64,000 bases of DNA. Origin: Emydura subglobosa. Lineage: Eukaryota; Chordata; Testudines; Chelidae. The notes beneath the pieces are model-generated. The model was given only the letters and a program-made list of their open reading frames with translations. It was not told the DNA's origin and ran no database searches. A program made the translations under genes and the position numbers. Below, piece by piece: positions 10,847 through 23,015 of the stretch; position 1 is the stretch's first letter; the number at the start of each line of letters is the position of its first letter. The stretch is from contig ML679995.1 in NCBI GenBank assembly GCA_007922225.1, forward strand, positions 6,142,689-6,206,688. The letters are read 5' to 3'.

Positions 10847-12130
10847 CACTTCTATTCAGTACAATCCTTTTTTCTTCCCTCCCTACATCAAAAGTTCATT
10901 GAAAATCATTAGCAGTGGTTTCAGAATCTTCAAAAGCTATCACCCCTTTTATTCTGACGTGGAGGAAAATACACTGTGTACTACTCAGCCTTTCATCCTC
11001 AAGCATTTGCCACTTAAAAACAAGCTAGAAAGCAACATAAATGTACAAGACATGAGATATTTATAAGCCAGAGAAAGAAATCAAACAGTGTGGGAGGGAT
11101 GGGGGGAGGGAAAAATAACCTAAACCTATGTCTATACAGATTCCTTAGCATGTGGCACATTATCTTTGAGTCAAGACAAATATTAGCGTTAGGTGTGGGA
11201 TAATTCCTTGCTTTTGAGTAGGACAAATGCAATGTGATGTGATTAAAAGGATGATTGTAATATTGCATCTCTGGTAACATTAATAAGCTGGCATTACAAA
11301 TGCTCCCAGGTAACCATTTTTGACATCAGCATTATTAAATGTTAATCAAGGAAATGGAATCACTAGATAAACATTAAACATTAGTGATCATAGATTGTTA
11401 GTAAACACGGAGCCAAACAATCACACCCTCACACATGGCTAAAGAGCTGTAGTCTGAACTGCACTAATTTCTAAGATCTTTATTGCTATAAATTATGTGT
11501 GTGGTTGATTGTTTCATTTCATTGGGGATTTTGGGATCTTCTTTTTCCTTAGTTTTCTTTTGCGCTTGCAGGAGGCATGCTTTGAGTTCCAGCTTTGAAT
11601 TCATCTGGTGATTAGACTGAAAAATATCACCAAAAAGGTCATTCTCATTGTACAGCTGGCTTGGCTAAGAATTAAGAGACCCCACAAAAAATCTTTTTTC
11701 ATTATATTTACATTAGAGTTGACTGAATGTTGAGCCAAAACTTTTCTTTAAAGAAAAATGAAGATTTAGAGACACTGAAATGTTTTGCTTATTTGGATCA
11801 ATTTTGTCAAACTGTTCATTAAATAATAAATAATAATAATAATAATAAAGGAAACATTCTAACATTTTCAAAATGAAATGCTTGAATTTTTTGGTTTAAA
11901 ACAAATTTGTACTGTAAAATGTCCTTCAATTTTACTTAAAAAATAGTCAAAAAAATTAAATGGTCAAACTGAAAATGAAACATTTCAATCAACCCCAAAC
12001 AATTTTTTTCATGTTTTCGATTCACTTAATTTTTTTTTTTTTTTTGGTTTTGGTCTGATCTCCCCACAATTTTATTTTAACTTTTTGAGATTGACAGTGA
12101 ACCAAAAAATCCACTATTCACCCAACTCTA
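10847..12130. other. Unassigned, ending in an A/T-rich repeat
   Basis: No gene is recognised. From about 11640 the sequence is dominated by AAATG/CATTT words and poly(A)/poly(T) runs, including a TAA microsatellite at 11820-11850 and T runs at 12031-12045, and it ends CCCAACTCTAG. This matches the A/T-rich repeat family seen at 38.9-40.3 kb. Confidence 0.4.
11820..11850 (+). repeat. (TAA)n microsatellite
   Basis: AATAATAAATAATAATAATA and further units, about ten imperfect trinucleotide units inside the A/T-rich repeat. Confidence 0.85.
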
Positions 12131-12840
12131 GTTTACATACAAAGGGCTGGCTTCACAACTGCATTCAGCATAGGTAAGGAGGCAGGGAGACAAAGATACC
12201 TCTAAATTATTGTTGTGTTAATTTAGATAGAATATATGACAAAAATTGGAATTTTTCTAATACTTTTGTGAATCCGGTGTGTGATTCATCTTCCCCTGTA
12301 CAGTTCATTGCTACCCAGTAGGGGAAAAAGGATAAAGTTTGCTCTGGGGGCAGGTTAAGAAATGTAGGGGTGTTTGTGTGACCTCCCTGTGTGGGTGGAA
12401 TTAATAGAGTTATTAAGGAACTGGCTGAAACTGACCCAGAACAACAAGGGATCCAGAAGGATATTGCAAATGCCAATGACTCCTGGATTGGCACTCTCAA
12501 CAGGGAAGCTGAGCAGAGAGCCCAGCTTGGGGAAAGAAGGGTGCGAGGTGGGAGGTGGGGGACAGGTGTTGGCTTCTGAAGGAACAGAGGTCCGTGGTGT
12601 GAAACAGGAATGCTGAAGCCACAGGGGTAAAGTCTCAGGAGACGGTGAGGTCACATAGTCTGCCCTGAGGGAAGAGTGAGACCCCCTGGGGGGCTGGCAC
12701 ATCAAAAGGGTTCCTCCTAGCATCTCTTCCAAAGCTGGGGGCATAGCTCTGACCCTATGGATCCATGATAGGGCCCAAAGATTGACAGGGTCATGTCAAC
12801 ACCTTTCACTGTCCAACTTTAAAAAAGCTTCAGGATTTGG
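12131..12840. other. Open-frame-bearing segment of unknown nature
   Basis: A plus-strand frame at 12391-12579 reads INRVIKELAETDPEQQGIQK and continues to NDSWIGTLNREAEQRAQLG, which looks like real protein (charged, helical, coiled-coil-like spacing), unlike most frames here. I do not recognise the family. It has no credible start context and is overlapped by a longer minus-strand frame of low quality. A retroelement structural-protein relic is the likeliest source, but this is inference. Confidence 0.25.
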
Positions 12841-14570
12841 TACCCAGAGATCTCTGCTTGCTTGGTACCACAGCAAACACAGTCTAGAAAATCTTTTTTG
12901 TTAGCATTTATTACAGATACGGAAAAAGAATCCTTTACATTTGAAATGCTTTGAGGCCTTCTTTTTAACAGCATCCCTTGTTCCTCTTCCCTCTAGCTGG
13001 AGAGAGTTTATAAAAGGGACCCTCCCCGTAGTTGGCAGTCTTTTAGATAGTATTAAAGATAGTCATAACTGTCTTTTTTTGGGGAAAAGAGAAAATGCTA
13101 GTTAAGATGGGCTGCAGTTGCTCTTGTTGTTAAAGTACACTCCCATTGCCTTAAAAGACAAAATATGACAAACAGAAACAAAAGGGAAAGGAAAAGAACA
13201 TCCGAGATAGAAAGGGCAGCTTCTGTCTCTGGTATTAACTCTCATTTGTAGTCTCATGGCTGGAAAAACACAGGCACAGCGTAAGGTCTTATTAGCCACT
13301 CTGAGACCTGGCAAACTTAGACCAGCATCGGGCTGTTTAAATCATTGCTTTTACAGGCCTCTGGTTACAGGCTTAGCAGTGTTGCAAAACATAATCTTGG
13401 CTGGCTACACCTGAGGCTTATTAAACAGAAGGGAAAAGGTGAGGGATAGAAAAGAGAAGTTATAAGGTGGGGAAGGAAAAGGACCCCAAGGAGGCGAGGG
13501 TGGGAGGAACACACCCAAAAGTCTCACATCCCAAGTGGCATTTGAGATTCTGACGTAGCCAGAGGAGGTGGAGATATCCGCTGGGTCCCTCTCTTGGCCC
13601 AGTCTGACAAAGATATTTCTCACTATCAGGACAACAAACACCCAACAACGTCACAGTAGATCCTGGTGGCCCAGGAGACGGTGGGGGTGGCTGCCATGAT
13701 TGTGAAGTTTGCTCCTCCCCTTTCTTTCAATCAGCCATTGTTGCACTCCCGCTTCCCTTTTGCATCTTCTGCCTTCCAATGTCCCCTCAAAAGTATGTTT
13801 TTGAAGCCTCCAAAAGGGGGCAGTGAGTGGAAAACCCATTCCCTCCTTATTTTGTTTAACAGTTAGGCCTAATTTCTGACACACCAATTTTGGTCCATTG
13901 ATTTCCAGTCCCACACTTCTCTTGTTTACCAGATATGATCTTAACACTGTCTTTGAGTTATATCAGTAGACCTTTTCGTGCAGACTAATTCAGTCTTCAT
14001 CTCCTTTGTGCAGCTTTTCCCATCAACATTTAGTGTTGTAGGTTTCTGTGACACCTTATGAATGTTCACTTGCTTTTCACAATTGAGCTCACAGTTAGGA
14101 TACCTTGGTACCCCCTCAATTATCACAACGTGGTCTTTCTGCCTCCCTTGATCTTGTGGCTGGCCAAAGCCATTCCCTCAGTCCAAAGTAGAGCACTCAA
14201 CAAGGCTGCTCTTATCTAATGTATGCTGGTTGGAATGTTTCTGCCAGCCCAGATCACCAGGGGGACATCTTATTCCTGCTATACTTCCTGCCCATCCCAA
14301 TACACCTTCCAACCCACTCTTCCACACCTCTGACATGTCCCCAACACTTTGTCAACTGAGTATTCCTCCTCGCTCGGAGAACCCTTAGCTGACTTTACAA
14401 AGCAGTCCATAGTACCACTGGAGACACAAAAAGTGCTGGAGATCTGTCCCAAATTTTGCAGACAGAAGAGGTCCATATATCCATCCATTTGTTCTGGTTT
14501 TGGGGATGGAGGAATGAATCCAGGGATTTTTGGAAAGGGTGGAATCTCGATTTCTCTTTCTGGCTGCAAA
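12841..14570 (-). other. Possible degraded retroelement tract (unrecognised)
   Basis: On the minus strand several consecutive open stretches (14279-14569, 13941-14126, 13651-13947, 13405-13641) share a proline- and cysteine-bearing character, including TCQRCGRVGW, YPNCELNCEKQV and VDGKSC. They lie in order and are separated by stops and shifts, as a decayed gene would. Near 13460 (minus) a TTATAA-containing tract and many CTTCCC words look LTR-like. I could not match any domain, find paired LTRs or define borders. An unrelated host pseudogene is equally possible. Confidence 0.2.
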
Positions 14571-15559
14571 ATGTTCTTAGTGGAGATAGAAACATGCCCC
14601 TAACTCTGTCATTTATGGATCATTGTGTTTTTGATGCGTGAAAATAAACACAGAAATAATGCTAAGTATTTCTGCTTTCCCATTTACCTGGCTTTGCATT
14701 ATAGAGCTGTGTGGCTTACAATACTGTAGTAGAATGAACATTAAATTGCCATCCAGTGTTTCTAGACAAAAGCTTTAGACAACAAAATCAATGGAAAAGT
14801 ATTTATTTACTTTACACTAAGAATATGTAACCATGATATGCAAGGGACGTGTGATCTTTCCTTTAAGGATATGGGATTTTTGCACTCAGAGCAGCTCATG
14901 GACCTTCCAGGGCCTAAGCAATGCATTCACCCTATGCTTTCCAATGCTGTCTATTCCTGAAAGCGAGGCAAGGTTCACATTCCAACTCCAGGTTTCCCCT
15001 GTTTCTTATTTAAAGGAACTGATTCCTGTTCTGTACCCAACTCCTTTGGGGCTCCATTCCAGGTGAGGACCATATCCAAGCTGAGGTACGAGGGAAAAGT
15101 GATCTTTATGCAGTGAGTGCCATGAACACAGGAAACTGATGACTTGGCATTCACGTAGCGAGTCATCAATCATAAAGAATCAATCCTCACTCCCTAAGGA
15201 GCTGGCCCCTGGCAAACATAATTCTCTTACACTGCCACGGAACTGAAAAGCTCTTGTCCCTTTTGGAGGGACTGTATTTGTTCTTATTTCAACATTGATT
15301 CACTTGCCATTCAGGAGTATTTTCCAGATTCCCAGAAAATATCACCTAATTTATTCCCTCTAAAGGGGAGAAGTGATGCCTGTATATAACAGTGTGGCAT
15401 ACACTGGGACAGCAAGTGTCTAGTCTCTCTAAAGTTGAATGGGGAACAGCATCAGGCTGGTTTACATAAGGCCTTTCCTAGGCGGGTAACACAGAATGAT
15501 TTGCAAAAAGAACGAGAGTTTTGTGGTTAAGTTTTCGGCCTGGCATTTCTATTTTCAAG
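14571..15559. other. Unassigned
   Basis: No gene or recognisable repeat. Short open frames overlap between strands. The composition is ordinary for sauropsid intergenic DNA. Confidence 0.3.
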
Positions 15560-15860
15560 GTTCAATTTTCGCTGTATCAGTGGGTTTTCTGTGTGACTAT
15601 GGGCAAGTCATTTAATTTTCTTTTACTAATGGGGTAGTACCTTGGAGCTCCAGTCATGGACCAAGGTCCCCTTGTGCTGGGCATTGTGCAAACAGAGCAA
15701 AAAAAAACCCCAAACAAACAAACAAACAAACAAACAAACAAACAAACAAACAAACAAACGGTTCCTGTCCAAACGTCTTATAATCTAAGTAATCGTTCTT
15801 AAGTTCTCTGTGCCTCAGTTTCCCATCTGAAAATTGAGGATAATAAATAATATTTCCTCT
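15560..15860 (+). mobile_element. MIR/CORE-type SINE with microsatellite insert
   Basis: The order is GTGACTATGGGCAAGTCATTT, then GTGCTGGGCATTGTGCAAAC, then TAATCTAAG, then TGTGCCTCAGTTTCCCATC and a GATAATAAAT tail. The words are those of the tRNA-derived MIR-like SINEs common in amniotes. The order looks composite (two overlapping SINE parts), and a CAAA microsatellite separates pieces of one unit. Confidence 0.6.
15709..15759 (+). repeat. (CAAA)n microsatellite
   Basis: About 13 perfect units of CAAA following an A run; a pure tract likely to be length-polymorphic. Confidence 0.95.
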
Positions 15861-16929
15861 CTCCCATCATTTATCTCTTTAGCTTTTTAACTCTTCAGGT
15901 CAAAGACAGTCTGCTACTATGTGTCAATACAGCGTGGCATATTGAGGATTGTGTTGAAATTACAAGCTTTTCACTTTAAGATTGAGGGGTTTTCCTGGAC
16001 GTGCTTTGCGGGAAACAGGCAATCCGATTCAGTACAGAAAGAGTCATTATAGACCAAGGAGGGATGAGTTGCACCCCTCTGCCTTAAGGAGCTTTGTCTC
16101 TCTCTGGTTTTGTTTACTGTTCGTTATCTCTATGAGTTTTAAGATTAAAAGTCGTGTTACACTTCAACCTTACAAGAATAGTTGTTTTTTTCATATAACT
16201 TCTCCGTGTGTACACTGTGACCATTACATACAGTGCCTAGCTCAATGAAACTTGCCGTTCAGAGGGGGCCTCTAGAAACTCCTTTTGCAGTAATGGAAAT
16301 CATGAAACTGCTACTGGAGGTTACGTGAACACTGCAGACAAAGTCAGGGCAAGTCCCGAGGCTCTGTACACAGCATCATGACTCTCCATTAATGAGGGAA
16401 AAGAGCTGGGAGTGGCGGCAATCCATGCATTTTGTTTGTATTTAATAGGAAGAAGATGGAAGAGGGAAGATGAGATGAAATAGGAAAGGAAACAAGTGAC
16501 AGAATCTTACTGGTACAGGGAAAGTCATTAAAGAAACTGGTGCCCCTGCTTAATCAATTCTCTTATTTCCTCTAAGGACATGGAAGACTGGTAGTGCAAC
16601 TATAGTCCACATAGCAATTGATAACATACTGCTATGCTCACTGGAATATAACAAAGAGGGGAAGGGGCCAGGACATGATGATGGTTTCAGCAGCACCTAG
16701 ATGCCGAAACTAAGGCCAGGATCTCACTGTGGTAGATTCTGTACAGACACATAGTAGGAGAGTCCTTGCCTTGAACAGTTTAAATCAGACTGGGTAAGAC
16801 AAAGTGTTACTAGCGGATAGATAGTGAACTGAGACACAGAGAGATTATGCGGAAGTAGATCAGCAGCTTCTCTTTTCCCCTTCTCCCAGCACCAGAAGAG
16901 AAAGGATGTTGGATGAAATGGAAAGCTGG
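15861..16929. other. Unassigned
   Basis: No gene is recognised. Weak open frames at 15982-16248 (+) and 16724-17052 (-) have no domain. Confidence 0.3.
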
Positions 16930-17285
16930 CAACTTCAAACTTGGTAAAAAGATACATTTTTTCCCAAAACGCATAACTAGGCTGTGGAACTCATTGTCGC
17001 AGGATGTCAGGGAGACCAAGAACATAGCAAGATTCAAAGAGGGCTTGGACATTTATATTGATATCAGGAATATCCAGAGTTAGAATAATTAATGCTAAAA
17101 ATTATTTGGAAGAGAGATTAAACCATATGTTTCAGGGTTTAAACCGATCTTTAACAAAGAGAGATGAAGAGGTTTCTTGCACTTTCCTCTGAAGCATCTG
17201 GTGCTGGAGGCAGTTTACCGGAGAGATGGACCCCAGGTCTGATCCAATCTGGCAAATCGTGTATTGTCCCTATGTTCCATAAAGT
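16930..17285 (+). mobile_element. CR1 LINE 3' part, sense (older subfamily)
   Basis: Contains GGCTGTGGAACTCATTGTCG, ATAGCAAGATTCAAAGAGGG, TTGGACATTTATATTGATAT, CCTCTGAAGCATCTGGTGC, GATCCAATCTGGCAAAT and the end CCCTATGTTCC, in the order of the CR1 tails that lack the TCATAGA terminus. It is the same subfamily, inverted, as the copy at 61384-62340. There is no intact frame. Confidence 0.88.
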
Positions 17286-19219
17286 TGTTTGAGTTCTGTA
17301 TTAAAACTGGTAGATCTGGATTCTGCTGTCTTTCCTGATTGAGATGAATGATGAGTGAATAGAACAGATTAAAAATAACTGAGCACATTTGCTCTAGTTG
17401 AAAAGAGCCCATGTTGTGTCTGCTGCTGTTTTTCAAGTGTAAGTTGTACTGAAATAACACTAGAAATTCTTGATTCAGAGGGTCATATTCAGGCTAGGTG
17501 AAATCCACCCAGGTGCAGCTCAGCCAGCAGAAGACGTGGACGGTTCTTAAGTCTTCCAAATAGGACCGATCGTGGGCTCTTTGCACAGAACTGAATTCTA
17601 CCTTCCATGAATAAATTGGTGCAGCTCCCACTAAAGTCAATCTGAATTACACCTTGCTGAATTTCAGGCCCACATGGACCCAGGAATTAATATTTGAGGC
17701 CTTTTTAGAACCAGTTTCATGCCTGTTGTGTTTCAAACCCACCCTGCATATGTAATTAGAAAGAGGAAACTTAATGAAAAAAATTTTGGAAAGGCTTTTG
17801 CTGGGCCAGACGCGAGGCGTTCACGATACATTCATATGAAATTTTGTTGAGTCTCCAAGCTGAACCTCTGAGCCATCTGAGTCTTGCTTATTCCAGGCTT
17901 TAATGCCTGGAAAAGTGATCAATGAGGCATAAAGCAAACCTCATTGCTTCATCAGATGGTGAGTGCAATTTATGATCTATGACAAACCCAGTAGAGAGTG
18001 CTGAAATACTGTGGTCACGCCTAATAAATACCAGATACAGGATGGAGTTGGGGCAAAGGCTGCTCTCAGTTACATGTGCACTGCTTCACTAAAGCGGACA
18101 GGACTAGCTTTGGACCCAGTTCAGCAACGCACTGCAGCACACGCTTTACTTTCTGAATGTATTTAAGTCCAACCATATTCAGCAAATGAGCAAATTGAGC
18201 AAATGCTTAAGTCTCACTGAAGTCAAGGGGAATACTTAAAAGTTAAACGTGTGCATAAGAGCTTTGCTGAGTCAATGCCTGAGAACAGAACTTGGCCAGG
18301 GATATTTCTGAGATTGTAGTGACTAGCTGGTGATCAGTGAGTGCTGATGGATAGATATCAACAGCCAAGTGTGCAGAAGGGATTTAATTAGCCATAGAGT
18401 ATCAGGGAGTCAAAGGACCCTGAAATAATTTCTCAGTCTTTTGATGTTATAAACTCAGGAGTGCTCAGATCATTTCAGACAAGGTCATGTGCCTAAATAC
18501 ACGATAATGCTATGACTATCTTAACAGAGTTTCCATTTGGCCTTCTCACCTTGTCTATGAACGCTTCTTTTCAGAGAATTCAAGGGCTGCTTTATTTGCT
18601 AAGAGACAAGGAGGCACTAATAAATTCCTCTGTGTGAGGTATTTAATTACATAATAATGTGTACACTAATCAAGGTAAATGTGTTTGTGAAAACACCTTG
18701 ATATGGGAACAGTTAATCATCCAAGGCATTGCTTCTTAACCCACTTTGGAAGTTAACTTAATTAAATTAATTAGAACAATGAAAAAATGAACTGTTTATT
18801 GGTCCACAATGGCCTGAAGTGAGAGCTTTTCCACCAATGCTAGGAAATCTCCCAGATTGCAAACATTTTTTTTTCCCCTGAGCCTCCAGTCCTTTCTTTT
18901 ATGGCCACTCGGAAGAAGTTTGAAACAGATGACATTCCCTTTGCAGAACTCAAGCTTGTTGGAGGCATCAGGTGAATCCTACACACCATCTTTTCAAAGA
19001 TTGCACATGCCACCACGACCTAGAAAATAAAACTAAACTGCATGCTGACATTTATAGCTCGTGACAGTTGCTTTCTACAGACAAAAGATGTGGTATATAA
19101 CATGACTGCACCAAGGGACTGATCCAGAGTTCATTGAGGCCTGTGAAAAGATTCCTGTTGACTTCAAAGAGCTTCACATCAGGCCCCATATGGATAACAA
19201 ACATTACATCTTAATAGCT
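17286..19219. other. Unassigned, with palindromic repeat fragments
   Basis: No gene is recognised. About 18180-18280 is a copy of the AAATGCTTAAGTCTCACTG / GCATAAGAGCTTTGCTGAG repeat also seen near 25.6, 35.4 and 55.5 kb. About 17590-17675 shows another palindrome-like repeat (AATTGGTGCAGC...AATTACACCTTGCTGA). The AT-rich segment 18600-18790 has several TAATTA-type words and an 8-bp inverted pair ATCAAGGT/ACCTTGAT (18669-18702). Confidence 0.35.
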
Positions 19220-19363
19220 CCAGCCTGCAGTTAGGTTGTGGAATCCCCCTCATTGGAGGTTTTTAAGAACAGGTTAGACAAATATCGGACAGAGATGGTC
19301 TAGGTTTACTTGGTTCTGCCTCAGCATGCCTCTCACGGTCCCTTCCAGTCCTACATTACTATG
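19220..19363 (+). mobile_element. CR1 LINE 3' terminus, sense
   Basis: GTTGTGGAATCCCCCTCATT, GGAGGTTTTTAAGAACAGG, TTAGACAAATAT and the end TCCTACATTACTATGAAT match the sense CR1 tail. The insertion is heavily 5'-truncated. Confidence 0.85.
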
Positions 19364-19416
19364 AATACAAAGTTGTTTGCTACACTTTCTCCTGGAGGGT
19401 CATTGTCGCAGTGGTC

Positions 19417-19652
19417 TACGGTTGCCAACTTTCTAATGGCTGAAAACTGGACCCCCCTGCTTTGCTTTTCTGCTGGTAGGAGGCGACCCTGGCTGAGCAG
19501 GGGCTGGCTCAGGGTGATGACCCAGCACCCCTCCACACCCACCCCGGCAACTAGACTTTTGGTGTCCAGTCAGGCCATCTGAACGGATGCCGCCAGGTCC
19601 CCATTTTGACTGGAATTTCCAGCTAAAAACCAGACACCTGACAACCCGAAGT
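19417..19652. mobile_element. MITE-like repeat with inverted ends
   Basis: The left end GGTTGCCAACTTTCTAATGG and the inverted right end (minus strand GGGTTGTCAGGTGTCTGG) form imperfect terminal inverted repeats around a C-rich centre (GACCCAGCACCCCTCCACACC). The left terminus recurs as GATTGCCAACGGCCAC at 29166. This looks like a non-autonomous DNA transposon; the target duplication is unclear. Confidence 0.5.
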
Positions 19653-20459
19653 GGTCCAAACATAAAGGACGGACTATTAACAGGGTCTTCTCAGCCATGC
19701 ACATTTTTACCACAGATAAATAGATTCCCATGCAGTTTCCTGTGTGGTGGTCATTTGGAAGAGACCGTCAAACCTGAATCTCACATCTACACTGAACGAT
19801 TGGTGTGATGCTTCCTGGGCCAATTTCAGCCCTGGTGGCATGGCACAGTTTTTCCGGGATGAATTTGGCTCCGAGATCACTTTTAATCAAAGTGTGCATG
19901 GGAGACTTCCCATAGTATTTTTGGCTAAAGTCCCTTGTCCCACTGGTGTGTAGCTTGTGTGGGCACTCCAGAGCAGGCTGCATTCAGCAGTGGCGGAAGA
20001 GAATTCTGTGTCTATATAAGGGTGAGCTGTGGCTAAGAAAGCGCAGGTGAGAAGACTTACTGCCCCATGGAGAGCCCCACAGAAACTCAATCACACCCAA
20101 AAGGGGGCAGGGGAGGAGGAGGGGAATCGCTTCTTGAAGACACAGTGCCACTGTGTGATTTCTTCCCAATCCTTTTACTTCCTCTTCAAAATTTCCTTAC
20201 ATACACGGGCTCTTTATACAAGGATGGTTTATTTTCTCCTGCTTATGTTTGGTTTCCTTGTTTTTTCTTGTGTGTGTATGTAATTTTCTTGGAATTCTTT
20301 CATCACAGCCCATTATCCCAGCCATGTTGTTGCTATGTAACGAAGCTGTGCTGCTGTTCCTACATCTTTCTTTGCTTTATCGCTGTGCTCTTTCAGTTCT
20401 TAATTCTCTGTGTCTCTCAAATGCTCCCCCGCCCCAGAAAAAAAAGCCCAAAAGGCACA

Positions 20460-20494
<35 letters not shown>

Positions 20495-20837
20495 GACCTT
20501 GGGGAAAATATTTTCATTTTCTCCCATACTGTTTTTTCCTTTTTCGGAGCGAAGAAATAAGACATGACAAGGCACGTGTTGCTGTAAGATAACACATGCC
20601 TTGGGGGATTTGTGAAGAATAAGGCATGGAGGAGTGCCTTCAATGACCCAAGATGAGTTATCTTGTGGTAACACACACCTAGATGTGTCTAATTATGACT
20701 GCGAAGAGGGAGGAAAAAAGGGACCTAGAACTAAGAAAATTAGTCTGTGATGTGTCCTTCTGACAGTAAAATCAGTGTAGAAGTCCATCCAATAATACTA
20801 TGGGAAGTCCATCATAATCTGGAATATGCTTTCATAC
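19653..20837. other. Unassigned, with a CA microsatellite
   Basis: No gene is recognised. Overlapping plus-strand frames between 20029 and 20592 are driven by pyrimidine-rich DNA and the CA repeat (Thr-His runs) and are not credible proteins. Confidence 0.4.
20455..20494 (+). repeat. (CA)n microsatellite
   Basis: CACACGCGCACACACACAC and onward, about 18 CA units with CG interruptions at the left end. It is followed directly by AGACCTTGGGG. Confidence 0.95.
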
Positions 20838-22010
20838 ATTATAAAAGCAGAAAGAACCATTCATTACAACATCTAGCCTGACCAACTGAATGTCACAGTT
20901 CATTACATTTCACCCAGTTTCCCCTGTTCTGAGTCCAATAACTTGTGTTTGCTTAAAAGATATCTTTCTGAAAGCCATCCAGCCTTGATTTGAAGACATC
21001 GAGATAGAGAATTCACCACTTCCCTTGGTAGCCACTGGTTAATCACCCTCCCTGTTTAACAAATAAAATAAAGTAAAATAAAATTGTGCCTTATTTCTAA
21101 TGTGAAGTTGTCTACCTTCAATTTCCAGCAGTTGGTTCCTGTTATGCCATTCTCTGCTATATTAAAGAGCCCTTTAATACAGGATATATTCTCCCCATGA
21201 AGGTACCTATAGTCTGTAATCACATCATCCCTCAATTTCTTTTTGATAAACAAAAGAGATTGAGCTCTAAGTATCTCCCTGTAAGGCATTTTCTCCTGCC
21301 CTCAGATCATTTCCGAAGCTCTTTTCTGCACCCTCTTCAATTTTTCAACATCCTTTTAAGCATGTGGACACTAGAACTGTATGCAGTATTCATTCTAATA
21401 TCAGTTTAATCAGTGCTGTATGCAGAGGAAATATCACCCCACTAGTCTCCACTTTATACATCCAAGGATCACATTATTCCTTTTTACCACGCATCACAAT
21501 GGGATCTCATGTTGAGCTGATGGTTCATTATGACCCCCAAATCCTTCTCAGAGTCACTGCTTTCCAAGATATAGTCCTCCTTCTATAGCGCTAGGTTCCT
21601 GGTCCTACTCTTCATTCAAAGACTTTTCATTGGGCTGTGTTGAAATTACATCTCATGTGAACAGCTTCCCAAGCAATCCAGATCACTTCCTGTGAGTGGC
21701 CTGTTCTCATCATTATTAATCATTCCGCCAATTTTTGTGTCATCCACAAACTTTACCAGCAATGATTTGCTGTTTACTTCCAGCTCATTGATTAATGGCC
21801 TTTAGAACTCCACTAGAAGCCCTCCAACCCCCCCCATCTGATGACGGTTCCCCATTCAGAACTGCTTTTTGAGATCACAGCTGGCCAATTCTTACTCCGT
21901 TTAATCCATTCTTAATCCGTGCTTTACTGATAATGGGCAGTGCCAATTTTTAATCCCAATATCATGTGGTACGAAGTCAAACACTTCTAAACACATTCAT
22001 CTAAAGATGA
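20838..22010 (-). mobile_element. CR1 LINE, antisense, old and diverged
   Basis: A complete-looking antisense order of CR1 tail and reverse transcriptase C-terminal DNA: GAAAGAACCATTCATTAC, GATTTGAAGACATCGAGATAG, CCTGTTATGCCATTC, CTCTTCTGCACCCTCTTCAA, CAGTGCTGTATGCAGAGG, TCATCCACAAACTTTACCAG and GGTACGAAGTCAAAC. All frames are broken. The divergence is greater than that of the 4.4-kb copy. Confidence 0.88.
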
Positions 22011-22087
22011 AGGTCCTTGCTTCGGTGGGATAAAAGGGATCTTATGTTATATTACACTGTCCAGGCTGTGGTCAAGCTTTTTCCAAA

Positions 22088-23015
22088 AATCATAGATGAT
22101 GAAGGGCTGGAAGGGGCTTTAAGAGATCGCTCAAGTCCAGTCTGCTGGGCTGAGGCAGGACCAAGTAAACCTAGATCATCCCTGATAGGTGTTGGTCCAA
22201 CTTGTTTTTAGAAGTTTCCAGTGATGGGGATTCCACAACCTCCCTGGGAAGCTTATTCCAGAGTTTAACTACTCCTATATTTAGAAAGGTTTTTCCTTCC
22301 TGCAGGTTATGCCTACTACTACTTGTCCTACCTTTAGTGGACATGGACACCAATCAACCTTTGTCCTCTTTATAACAGTCCTTAACATTTACAGTTTTTT
22401 AAAACCTGTTCTCATTGGCTAGGTTTTCTAAATCTTTTATCGTTTTTGTTGCTCTCCTCAGGGAGTTTCTCCAATTTGTCCACATCTTTCCTAAAATGTG
22501 GTGTCCAGAACTGGATACTGTATTCCATCTGAGGCCTCACCCATGCCAAGTAAAGTAGGACAATTACCTGCTGGGTCTCACATATGACATTCCTGTTAAT
22601 ACATCCCAGAATATCAGCCTTTTTCACAAATTCATCACATTGTTAACTCATATTCAGTTTGCGATCCACTATAAAACACAGATCCTTTTCAGCAGTACTA
22701 CTACCTAGCCAGTTATGCCACATTTTTGTAGTTTGTGCATTTGTTTTTCCTTCCTAGATTAAGTGCTATGTACTTATTTTTATTGACTTTCATCTTGTTG
22801 AATTCAGTCCAATTCTTCAATTTGTCAAGGTTGTTTTGAATTCTAATTGCCCTCCAAAGTGCTTGCAACCCCTCCCTGCTTTAGTGTCAAATGCAAATTT
22901 TATAAGCATTCTCTGCACTCCATTATCCAAATCATTGAGTACATATTAAATAGTACCAGACCCACAACTGGCCCCTGTGGGATCCCACTAAATATGCCCT
23001 CCCAGTTTCACAGCA
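22088..23015 (-). mobile_element. CR1 LINE, antisense, second copy in a row
   Basis: Starts with the inverted terminus AAAATCATAGATGATGAAGG and passes through CCTCCCTGGGAAGCTTATTCC, CAATTTGTCCACATC, GGTGTCCAGAACTGGATACTG, GATCCTTTTCAGCAGTAC and CCACAACTGGCCCCTGTGG. A minus-strand fragment (22412-22627) keeps VLLYLAWVRPQMEYSIQFW of the post-polymerase region. It lies head to tail with the previous CR1, about 75 bp apart. Confidence 0.9.

Noticed and set aside
20029..20592. Overlapping frames with Thr-His runs
   Set aside because: Produced by the CA microsatellite at 20455-20494; not a protein repeat.
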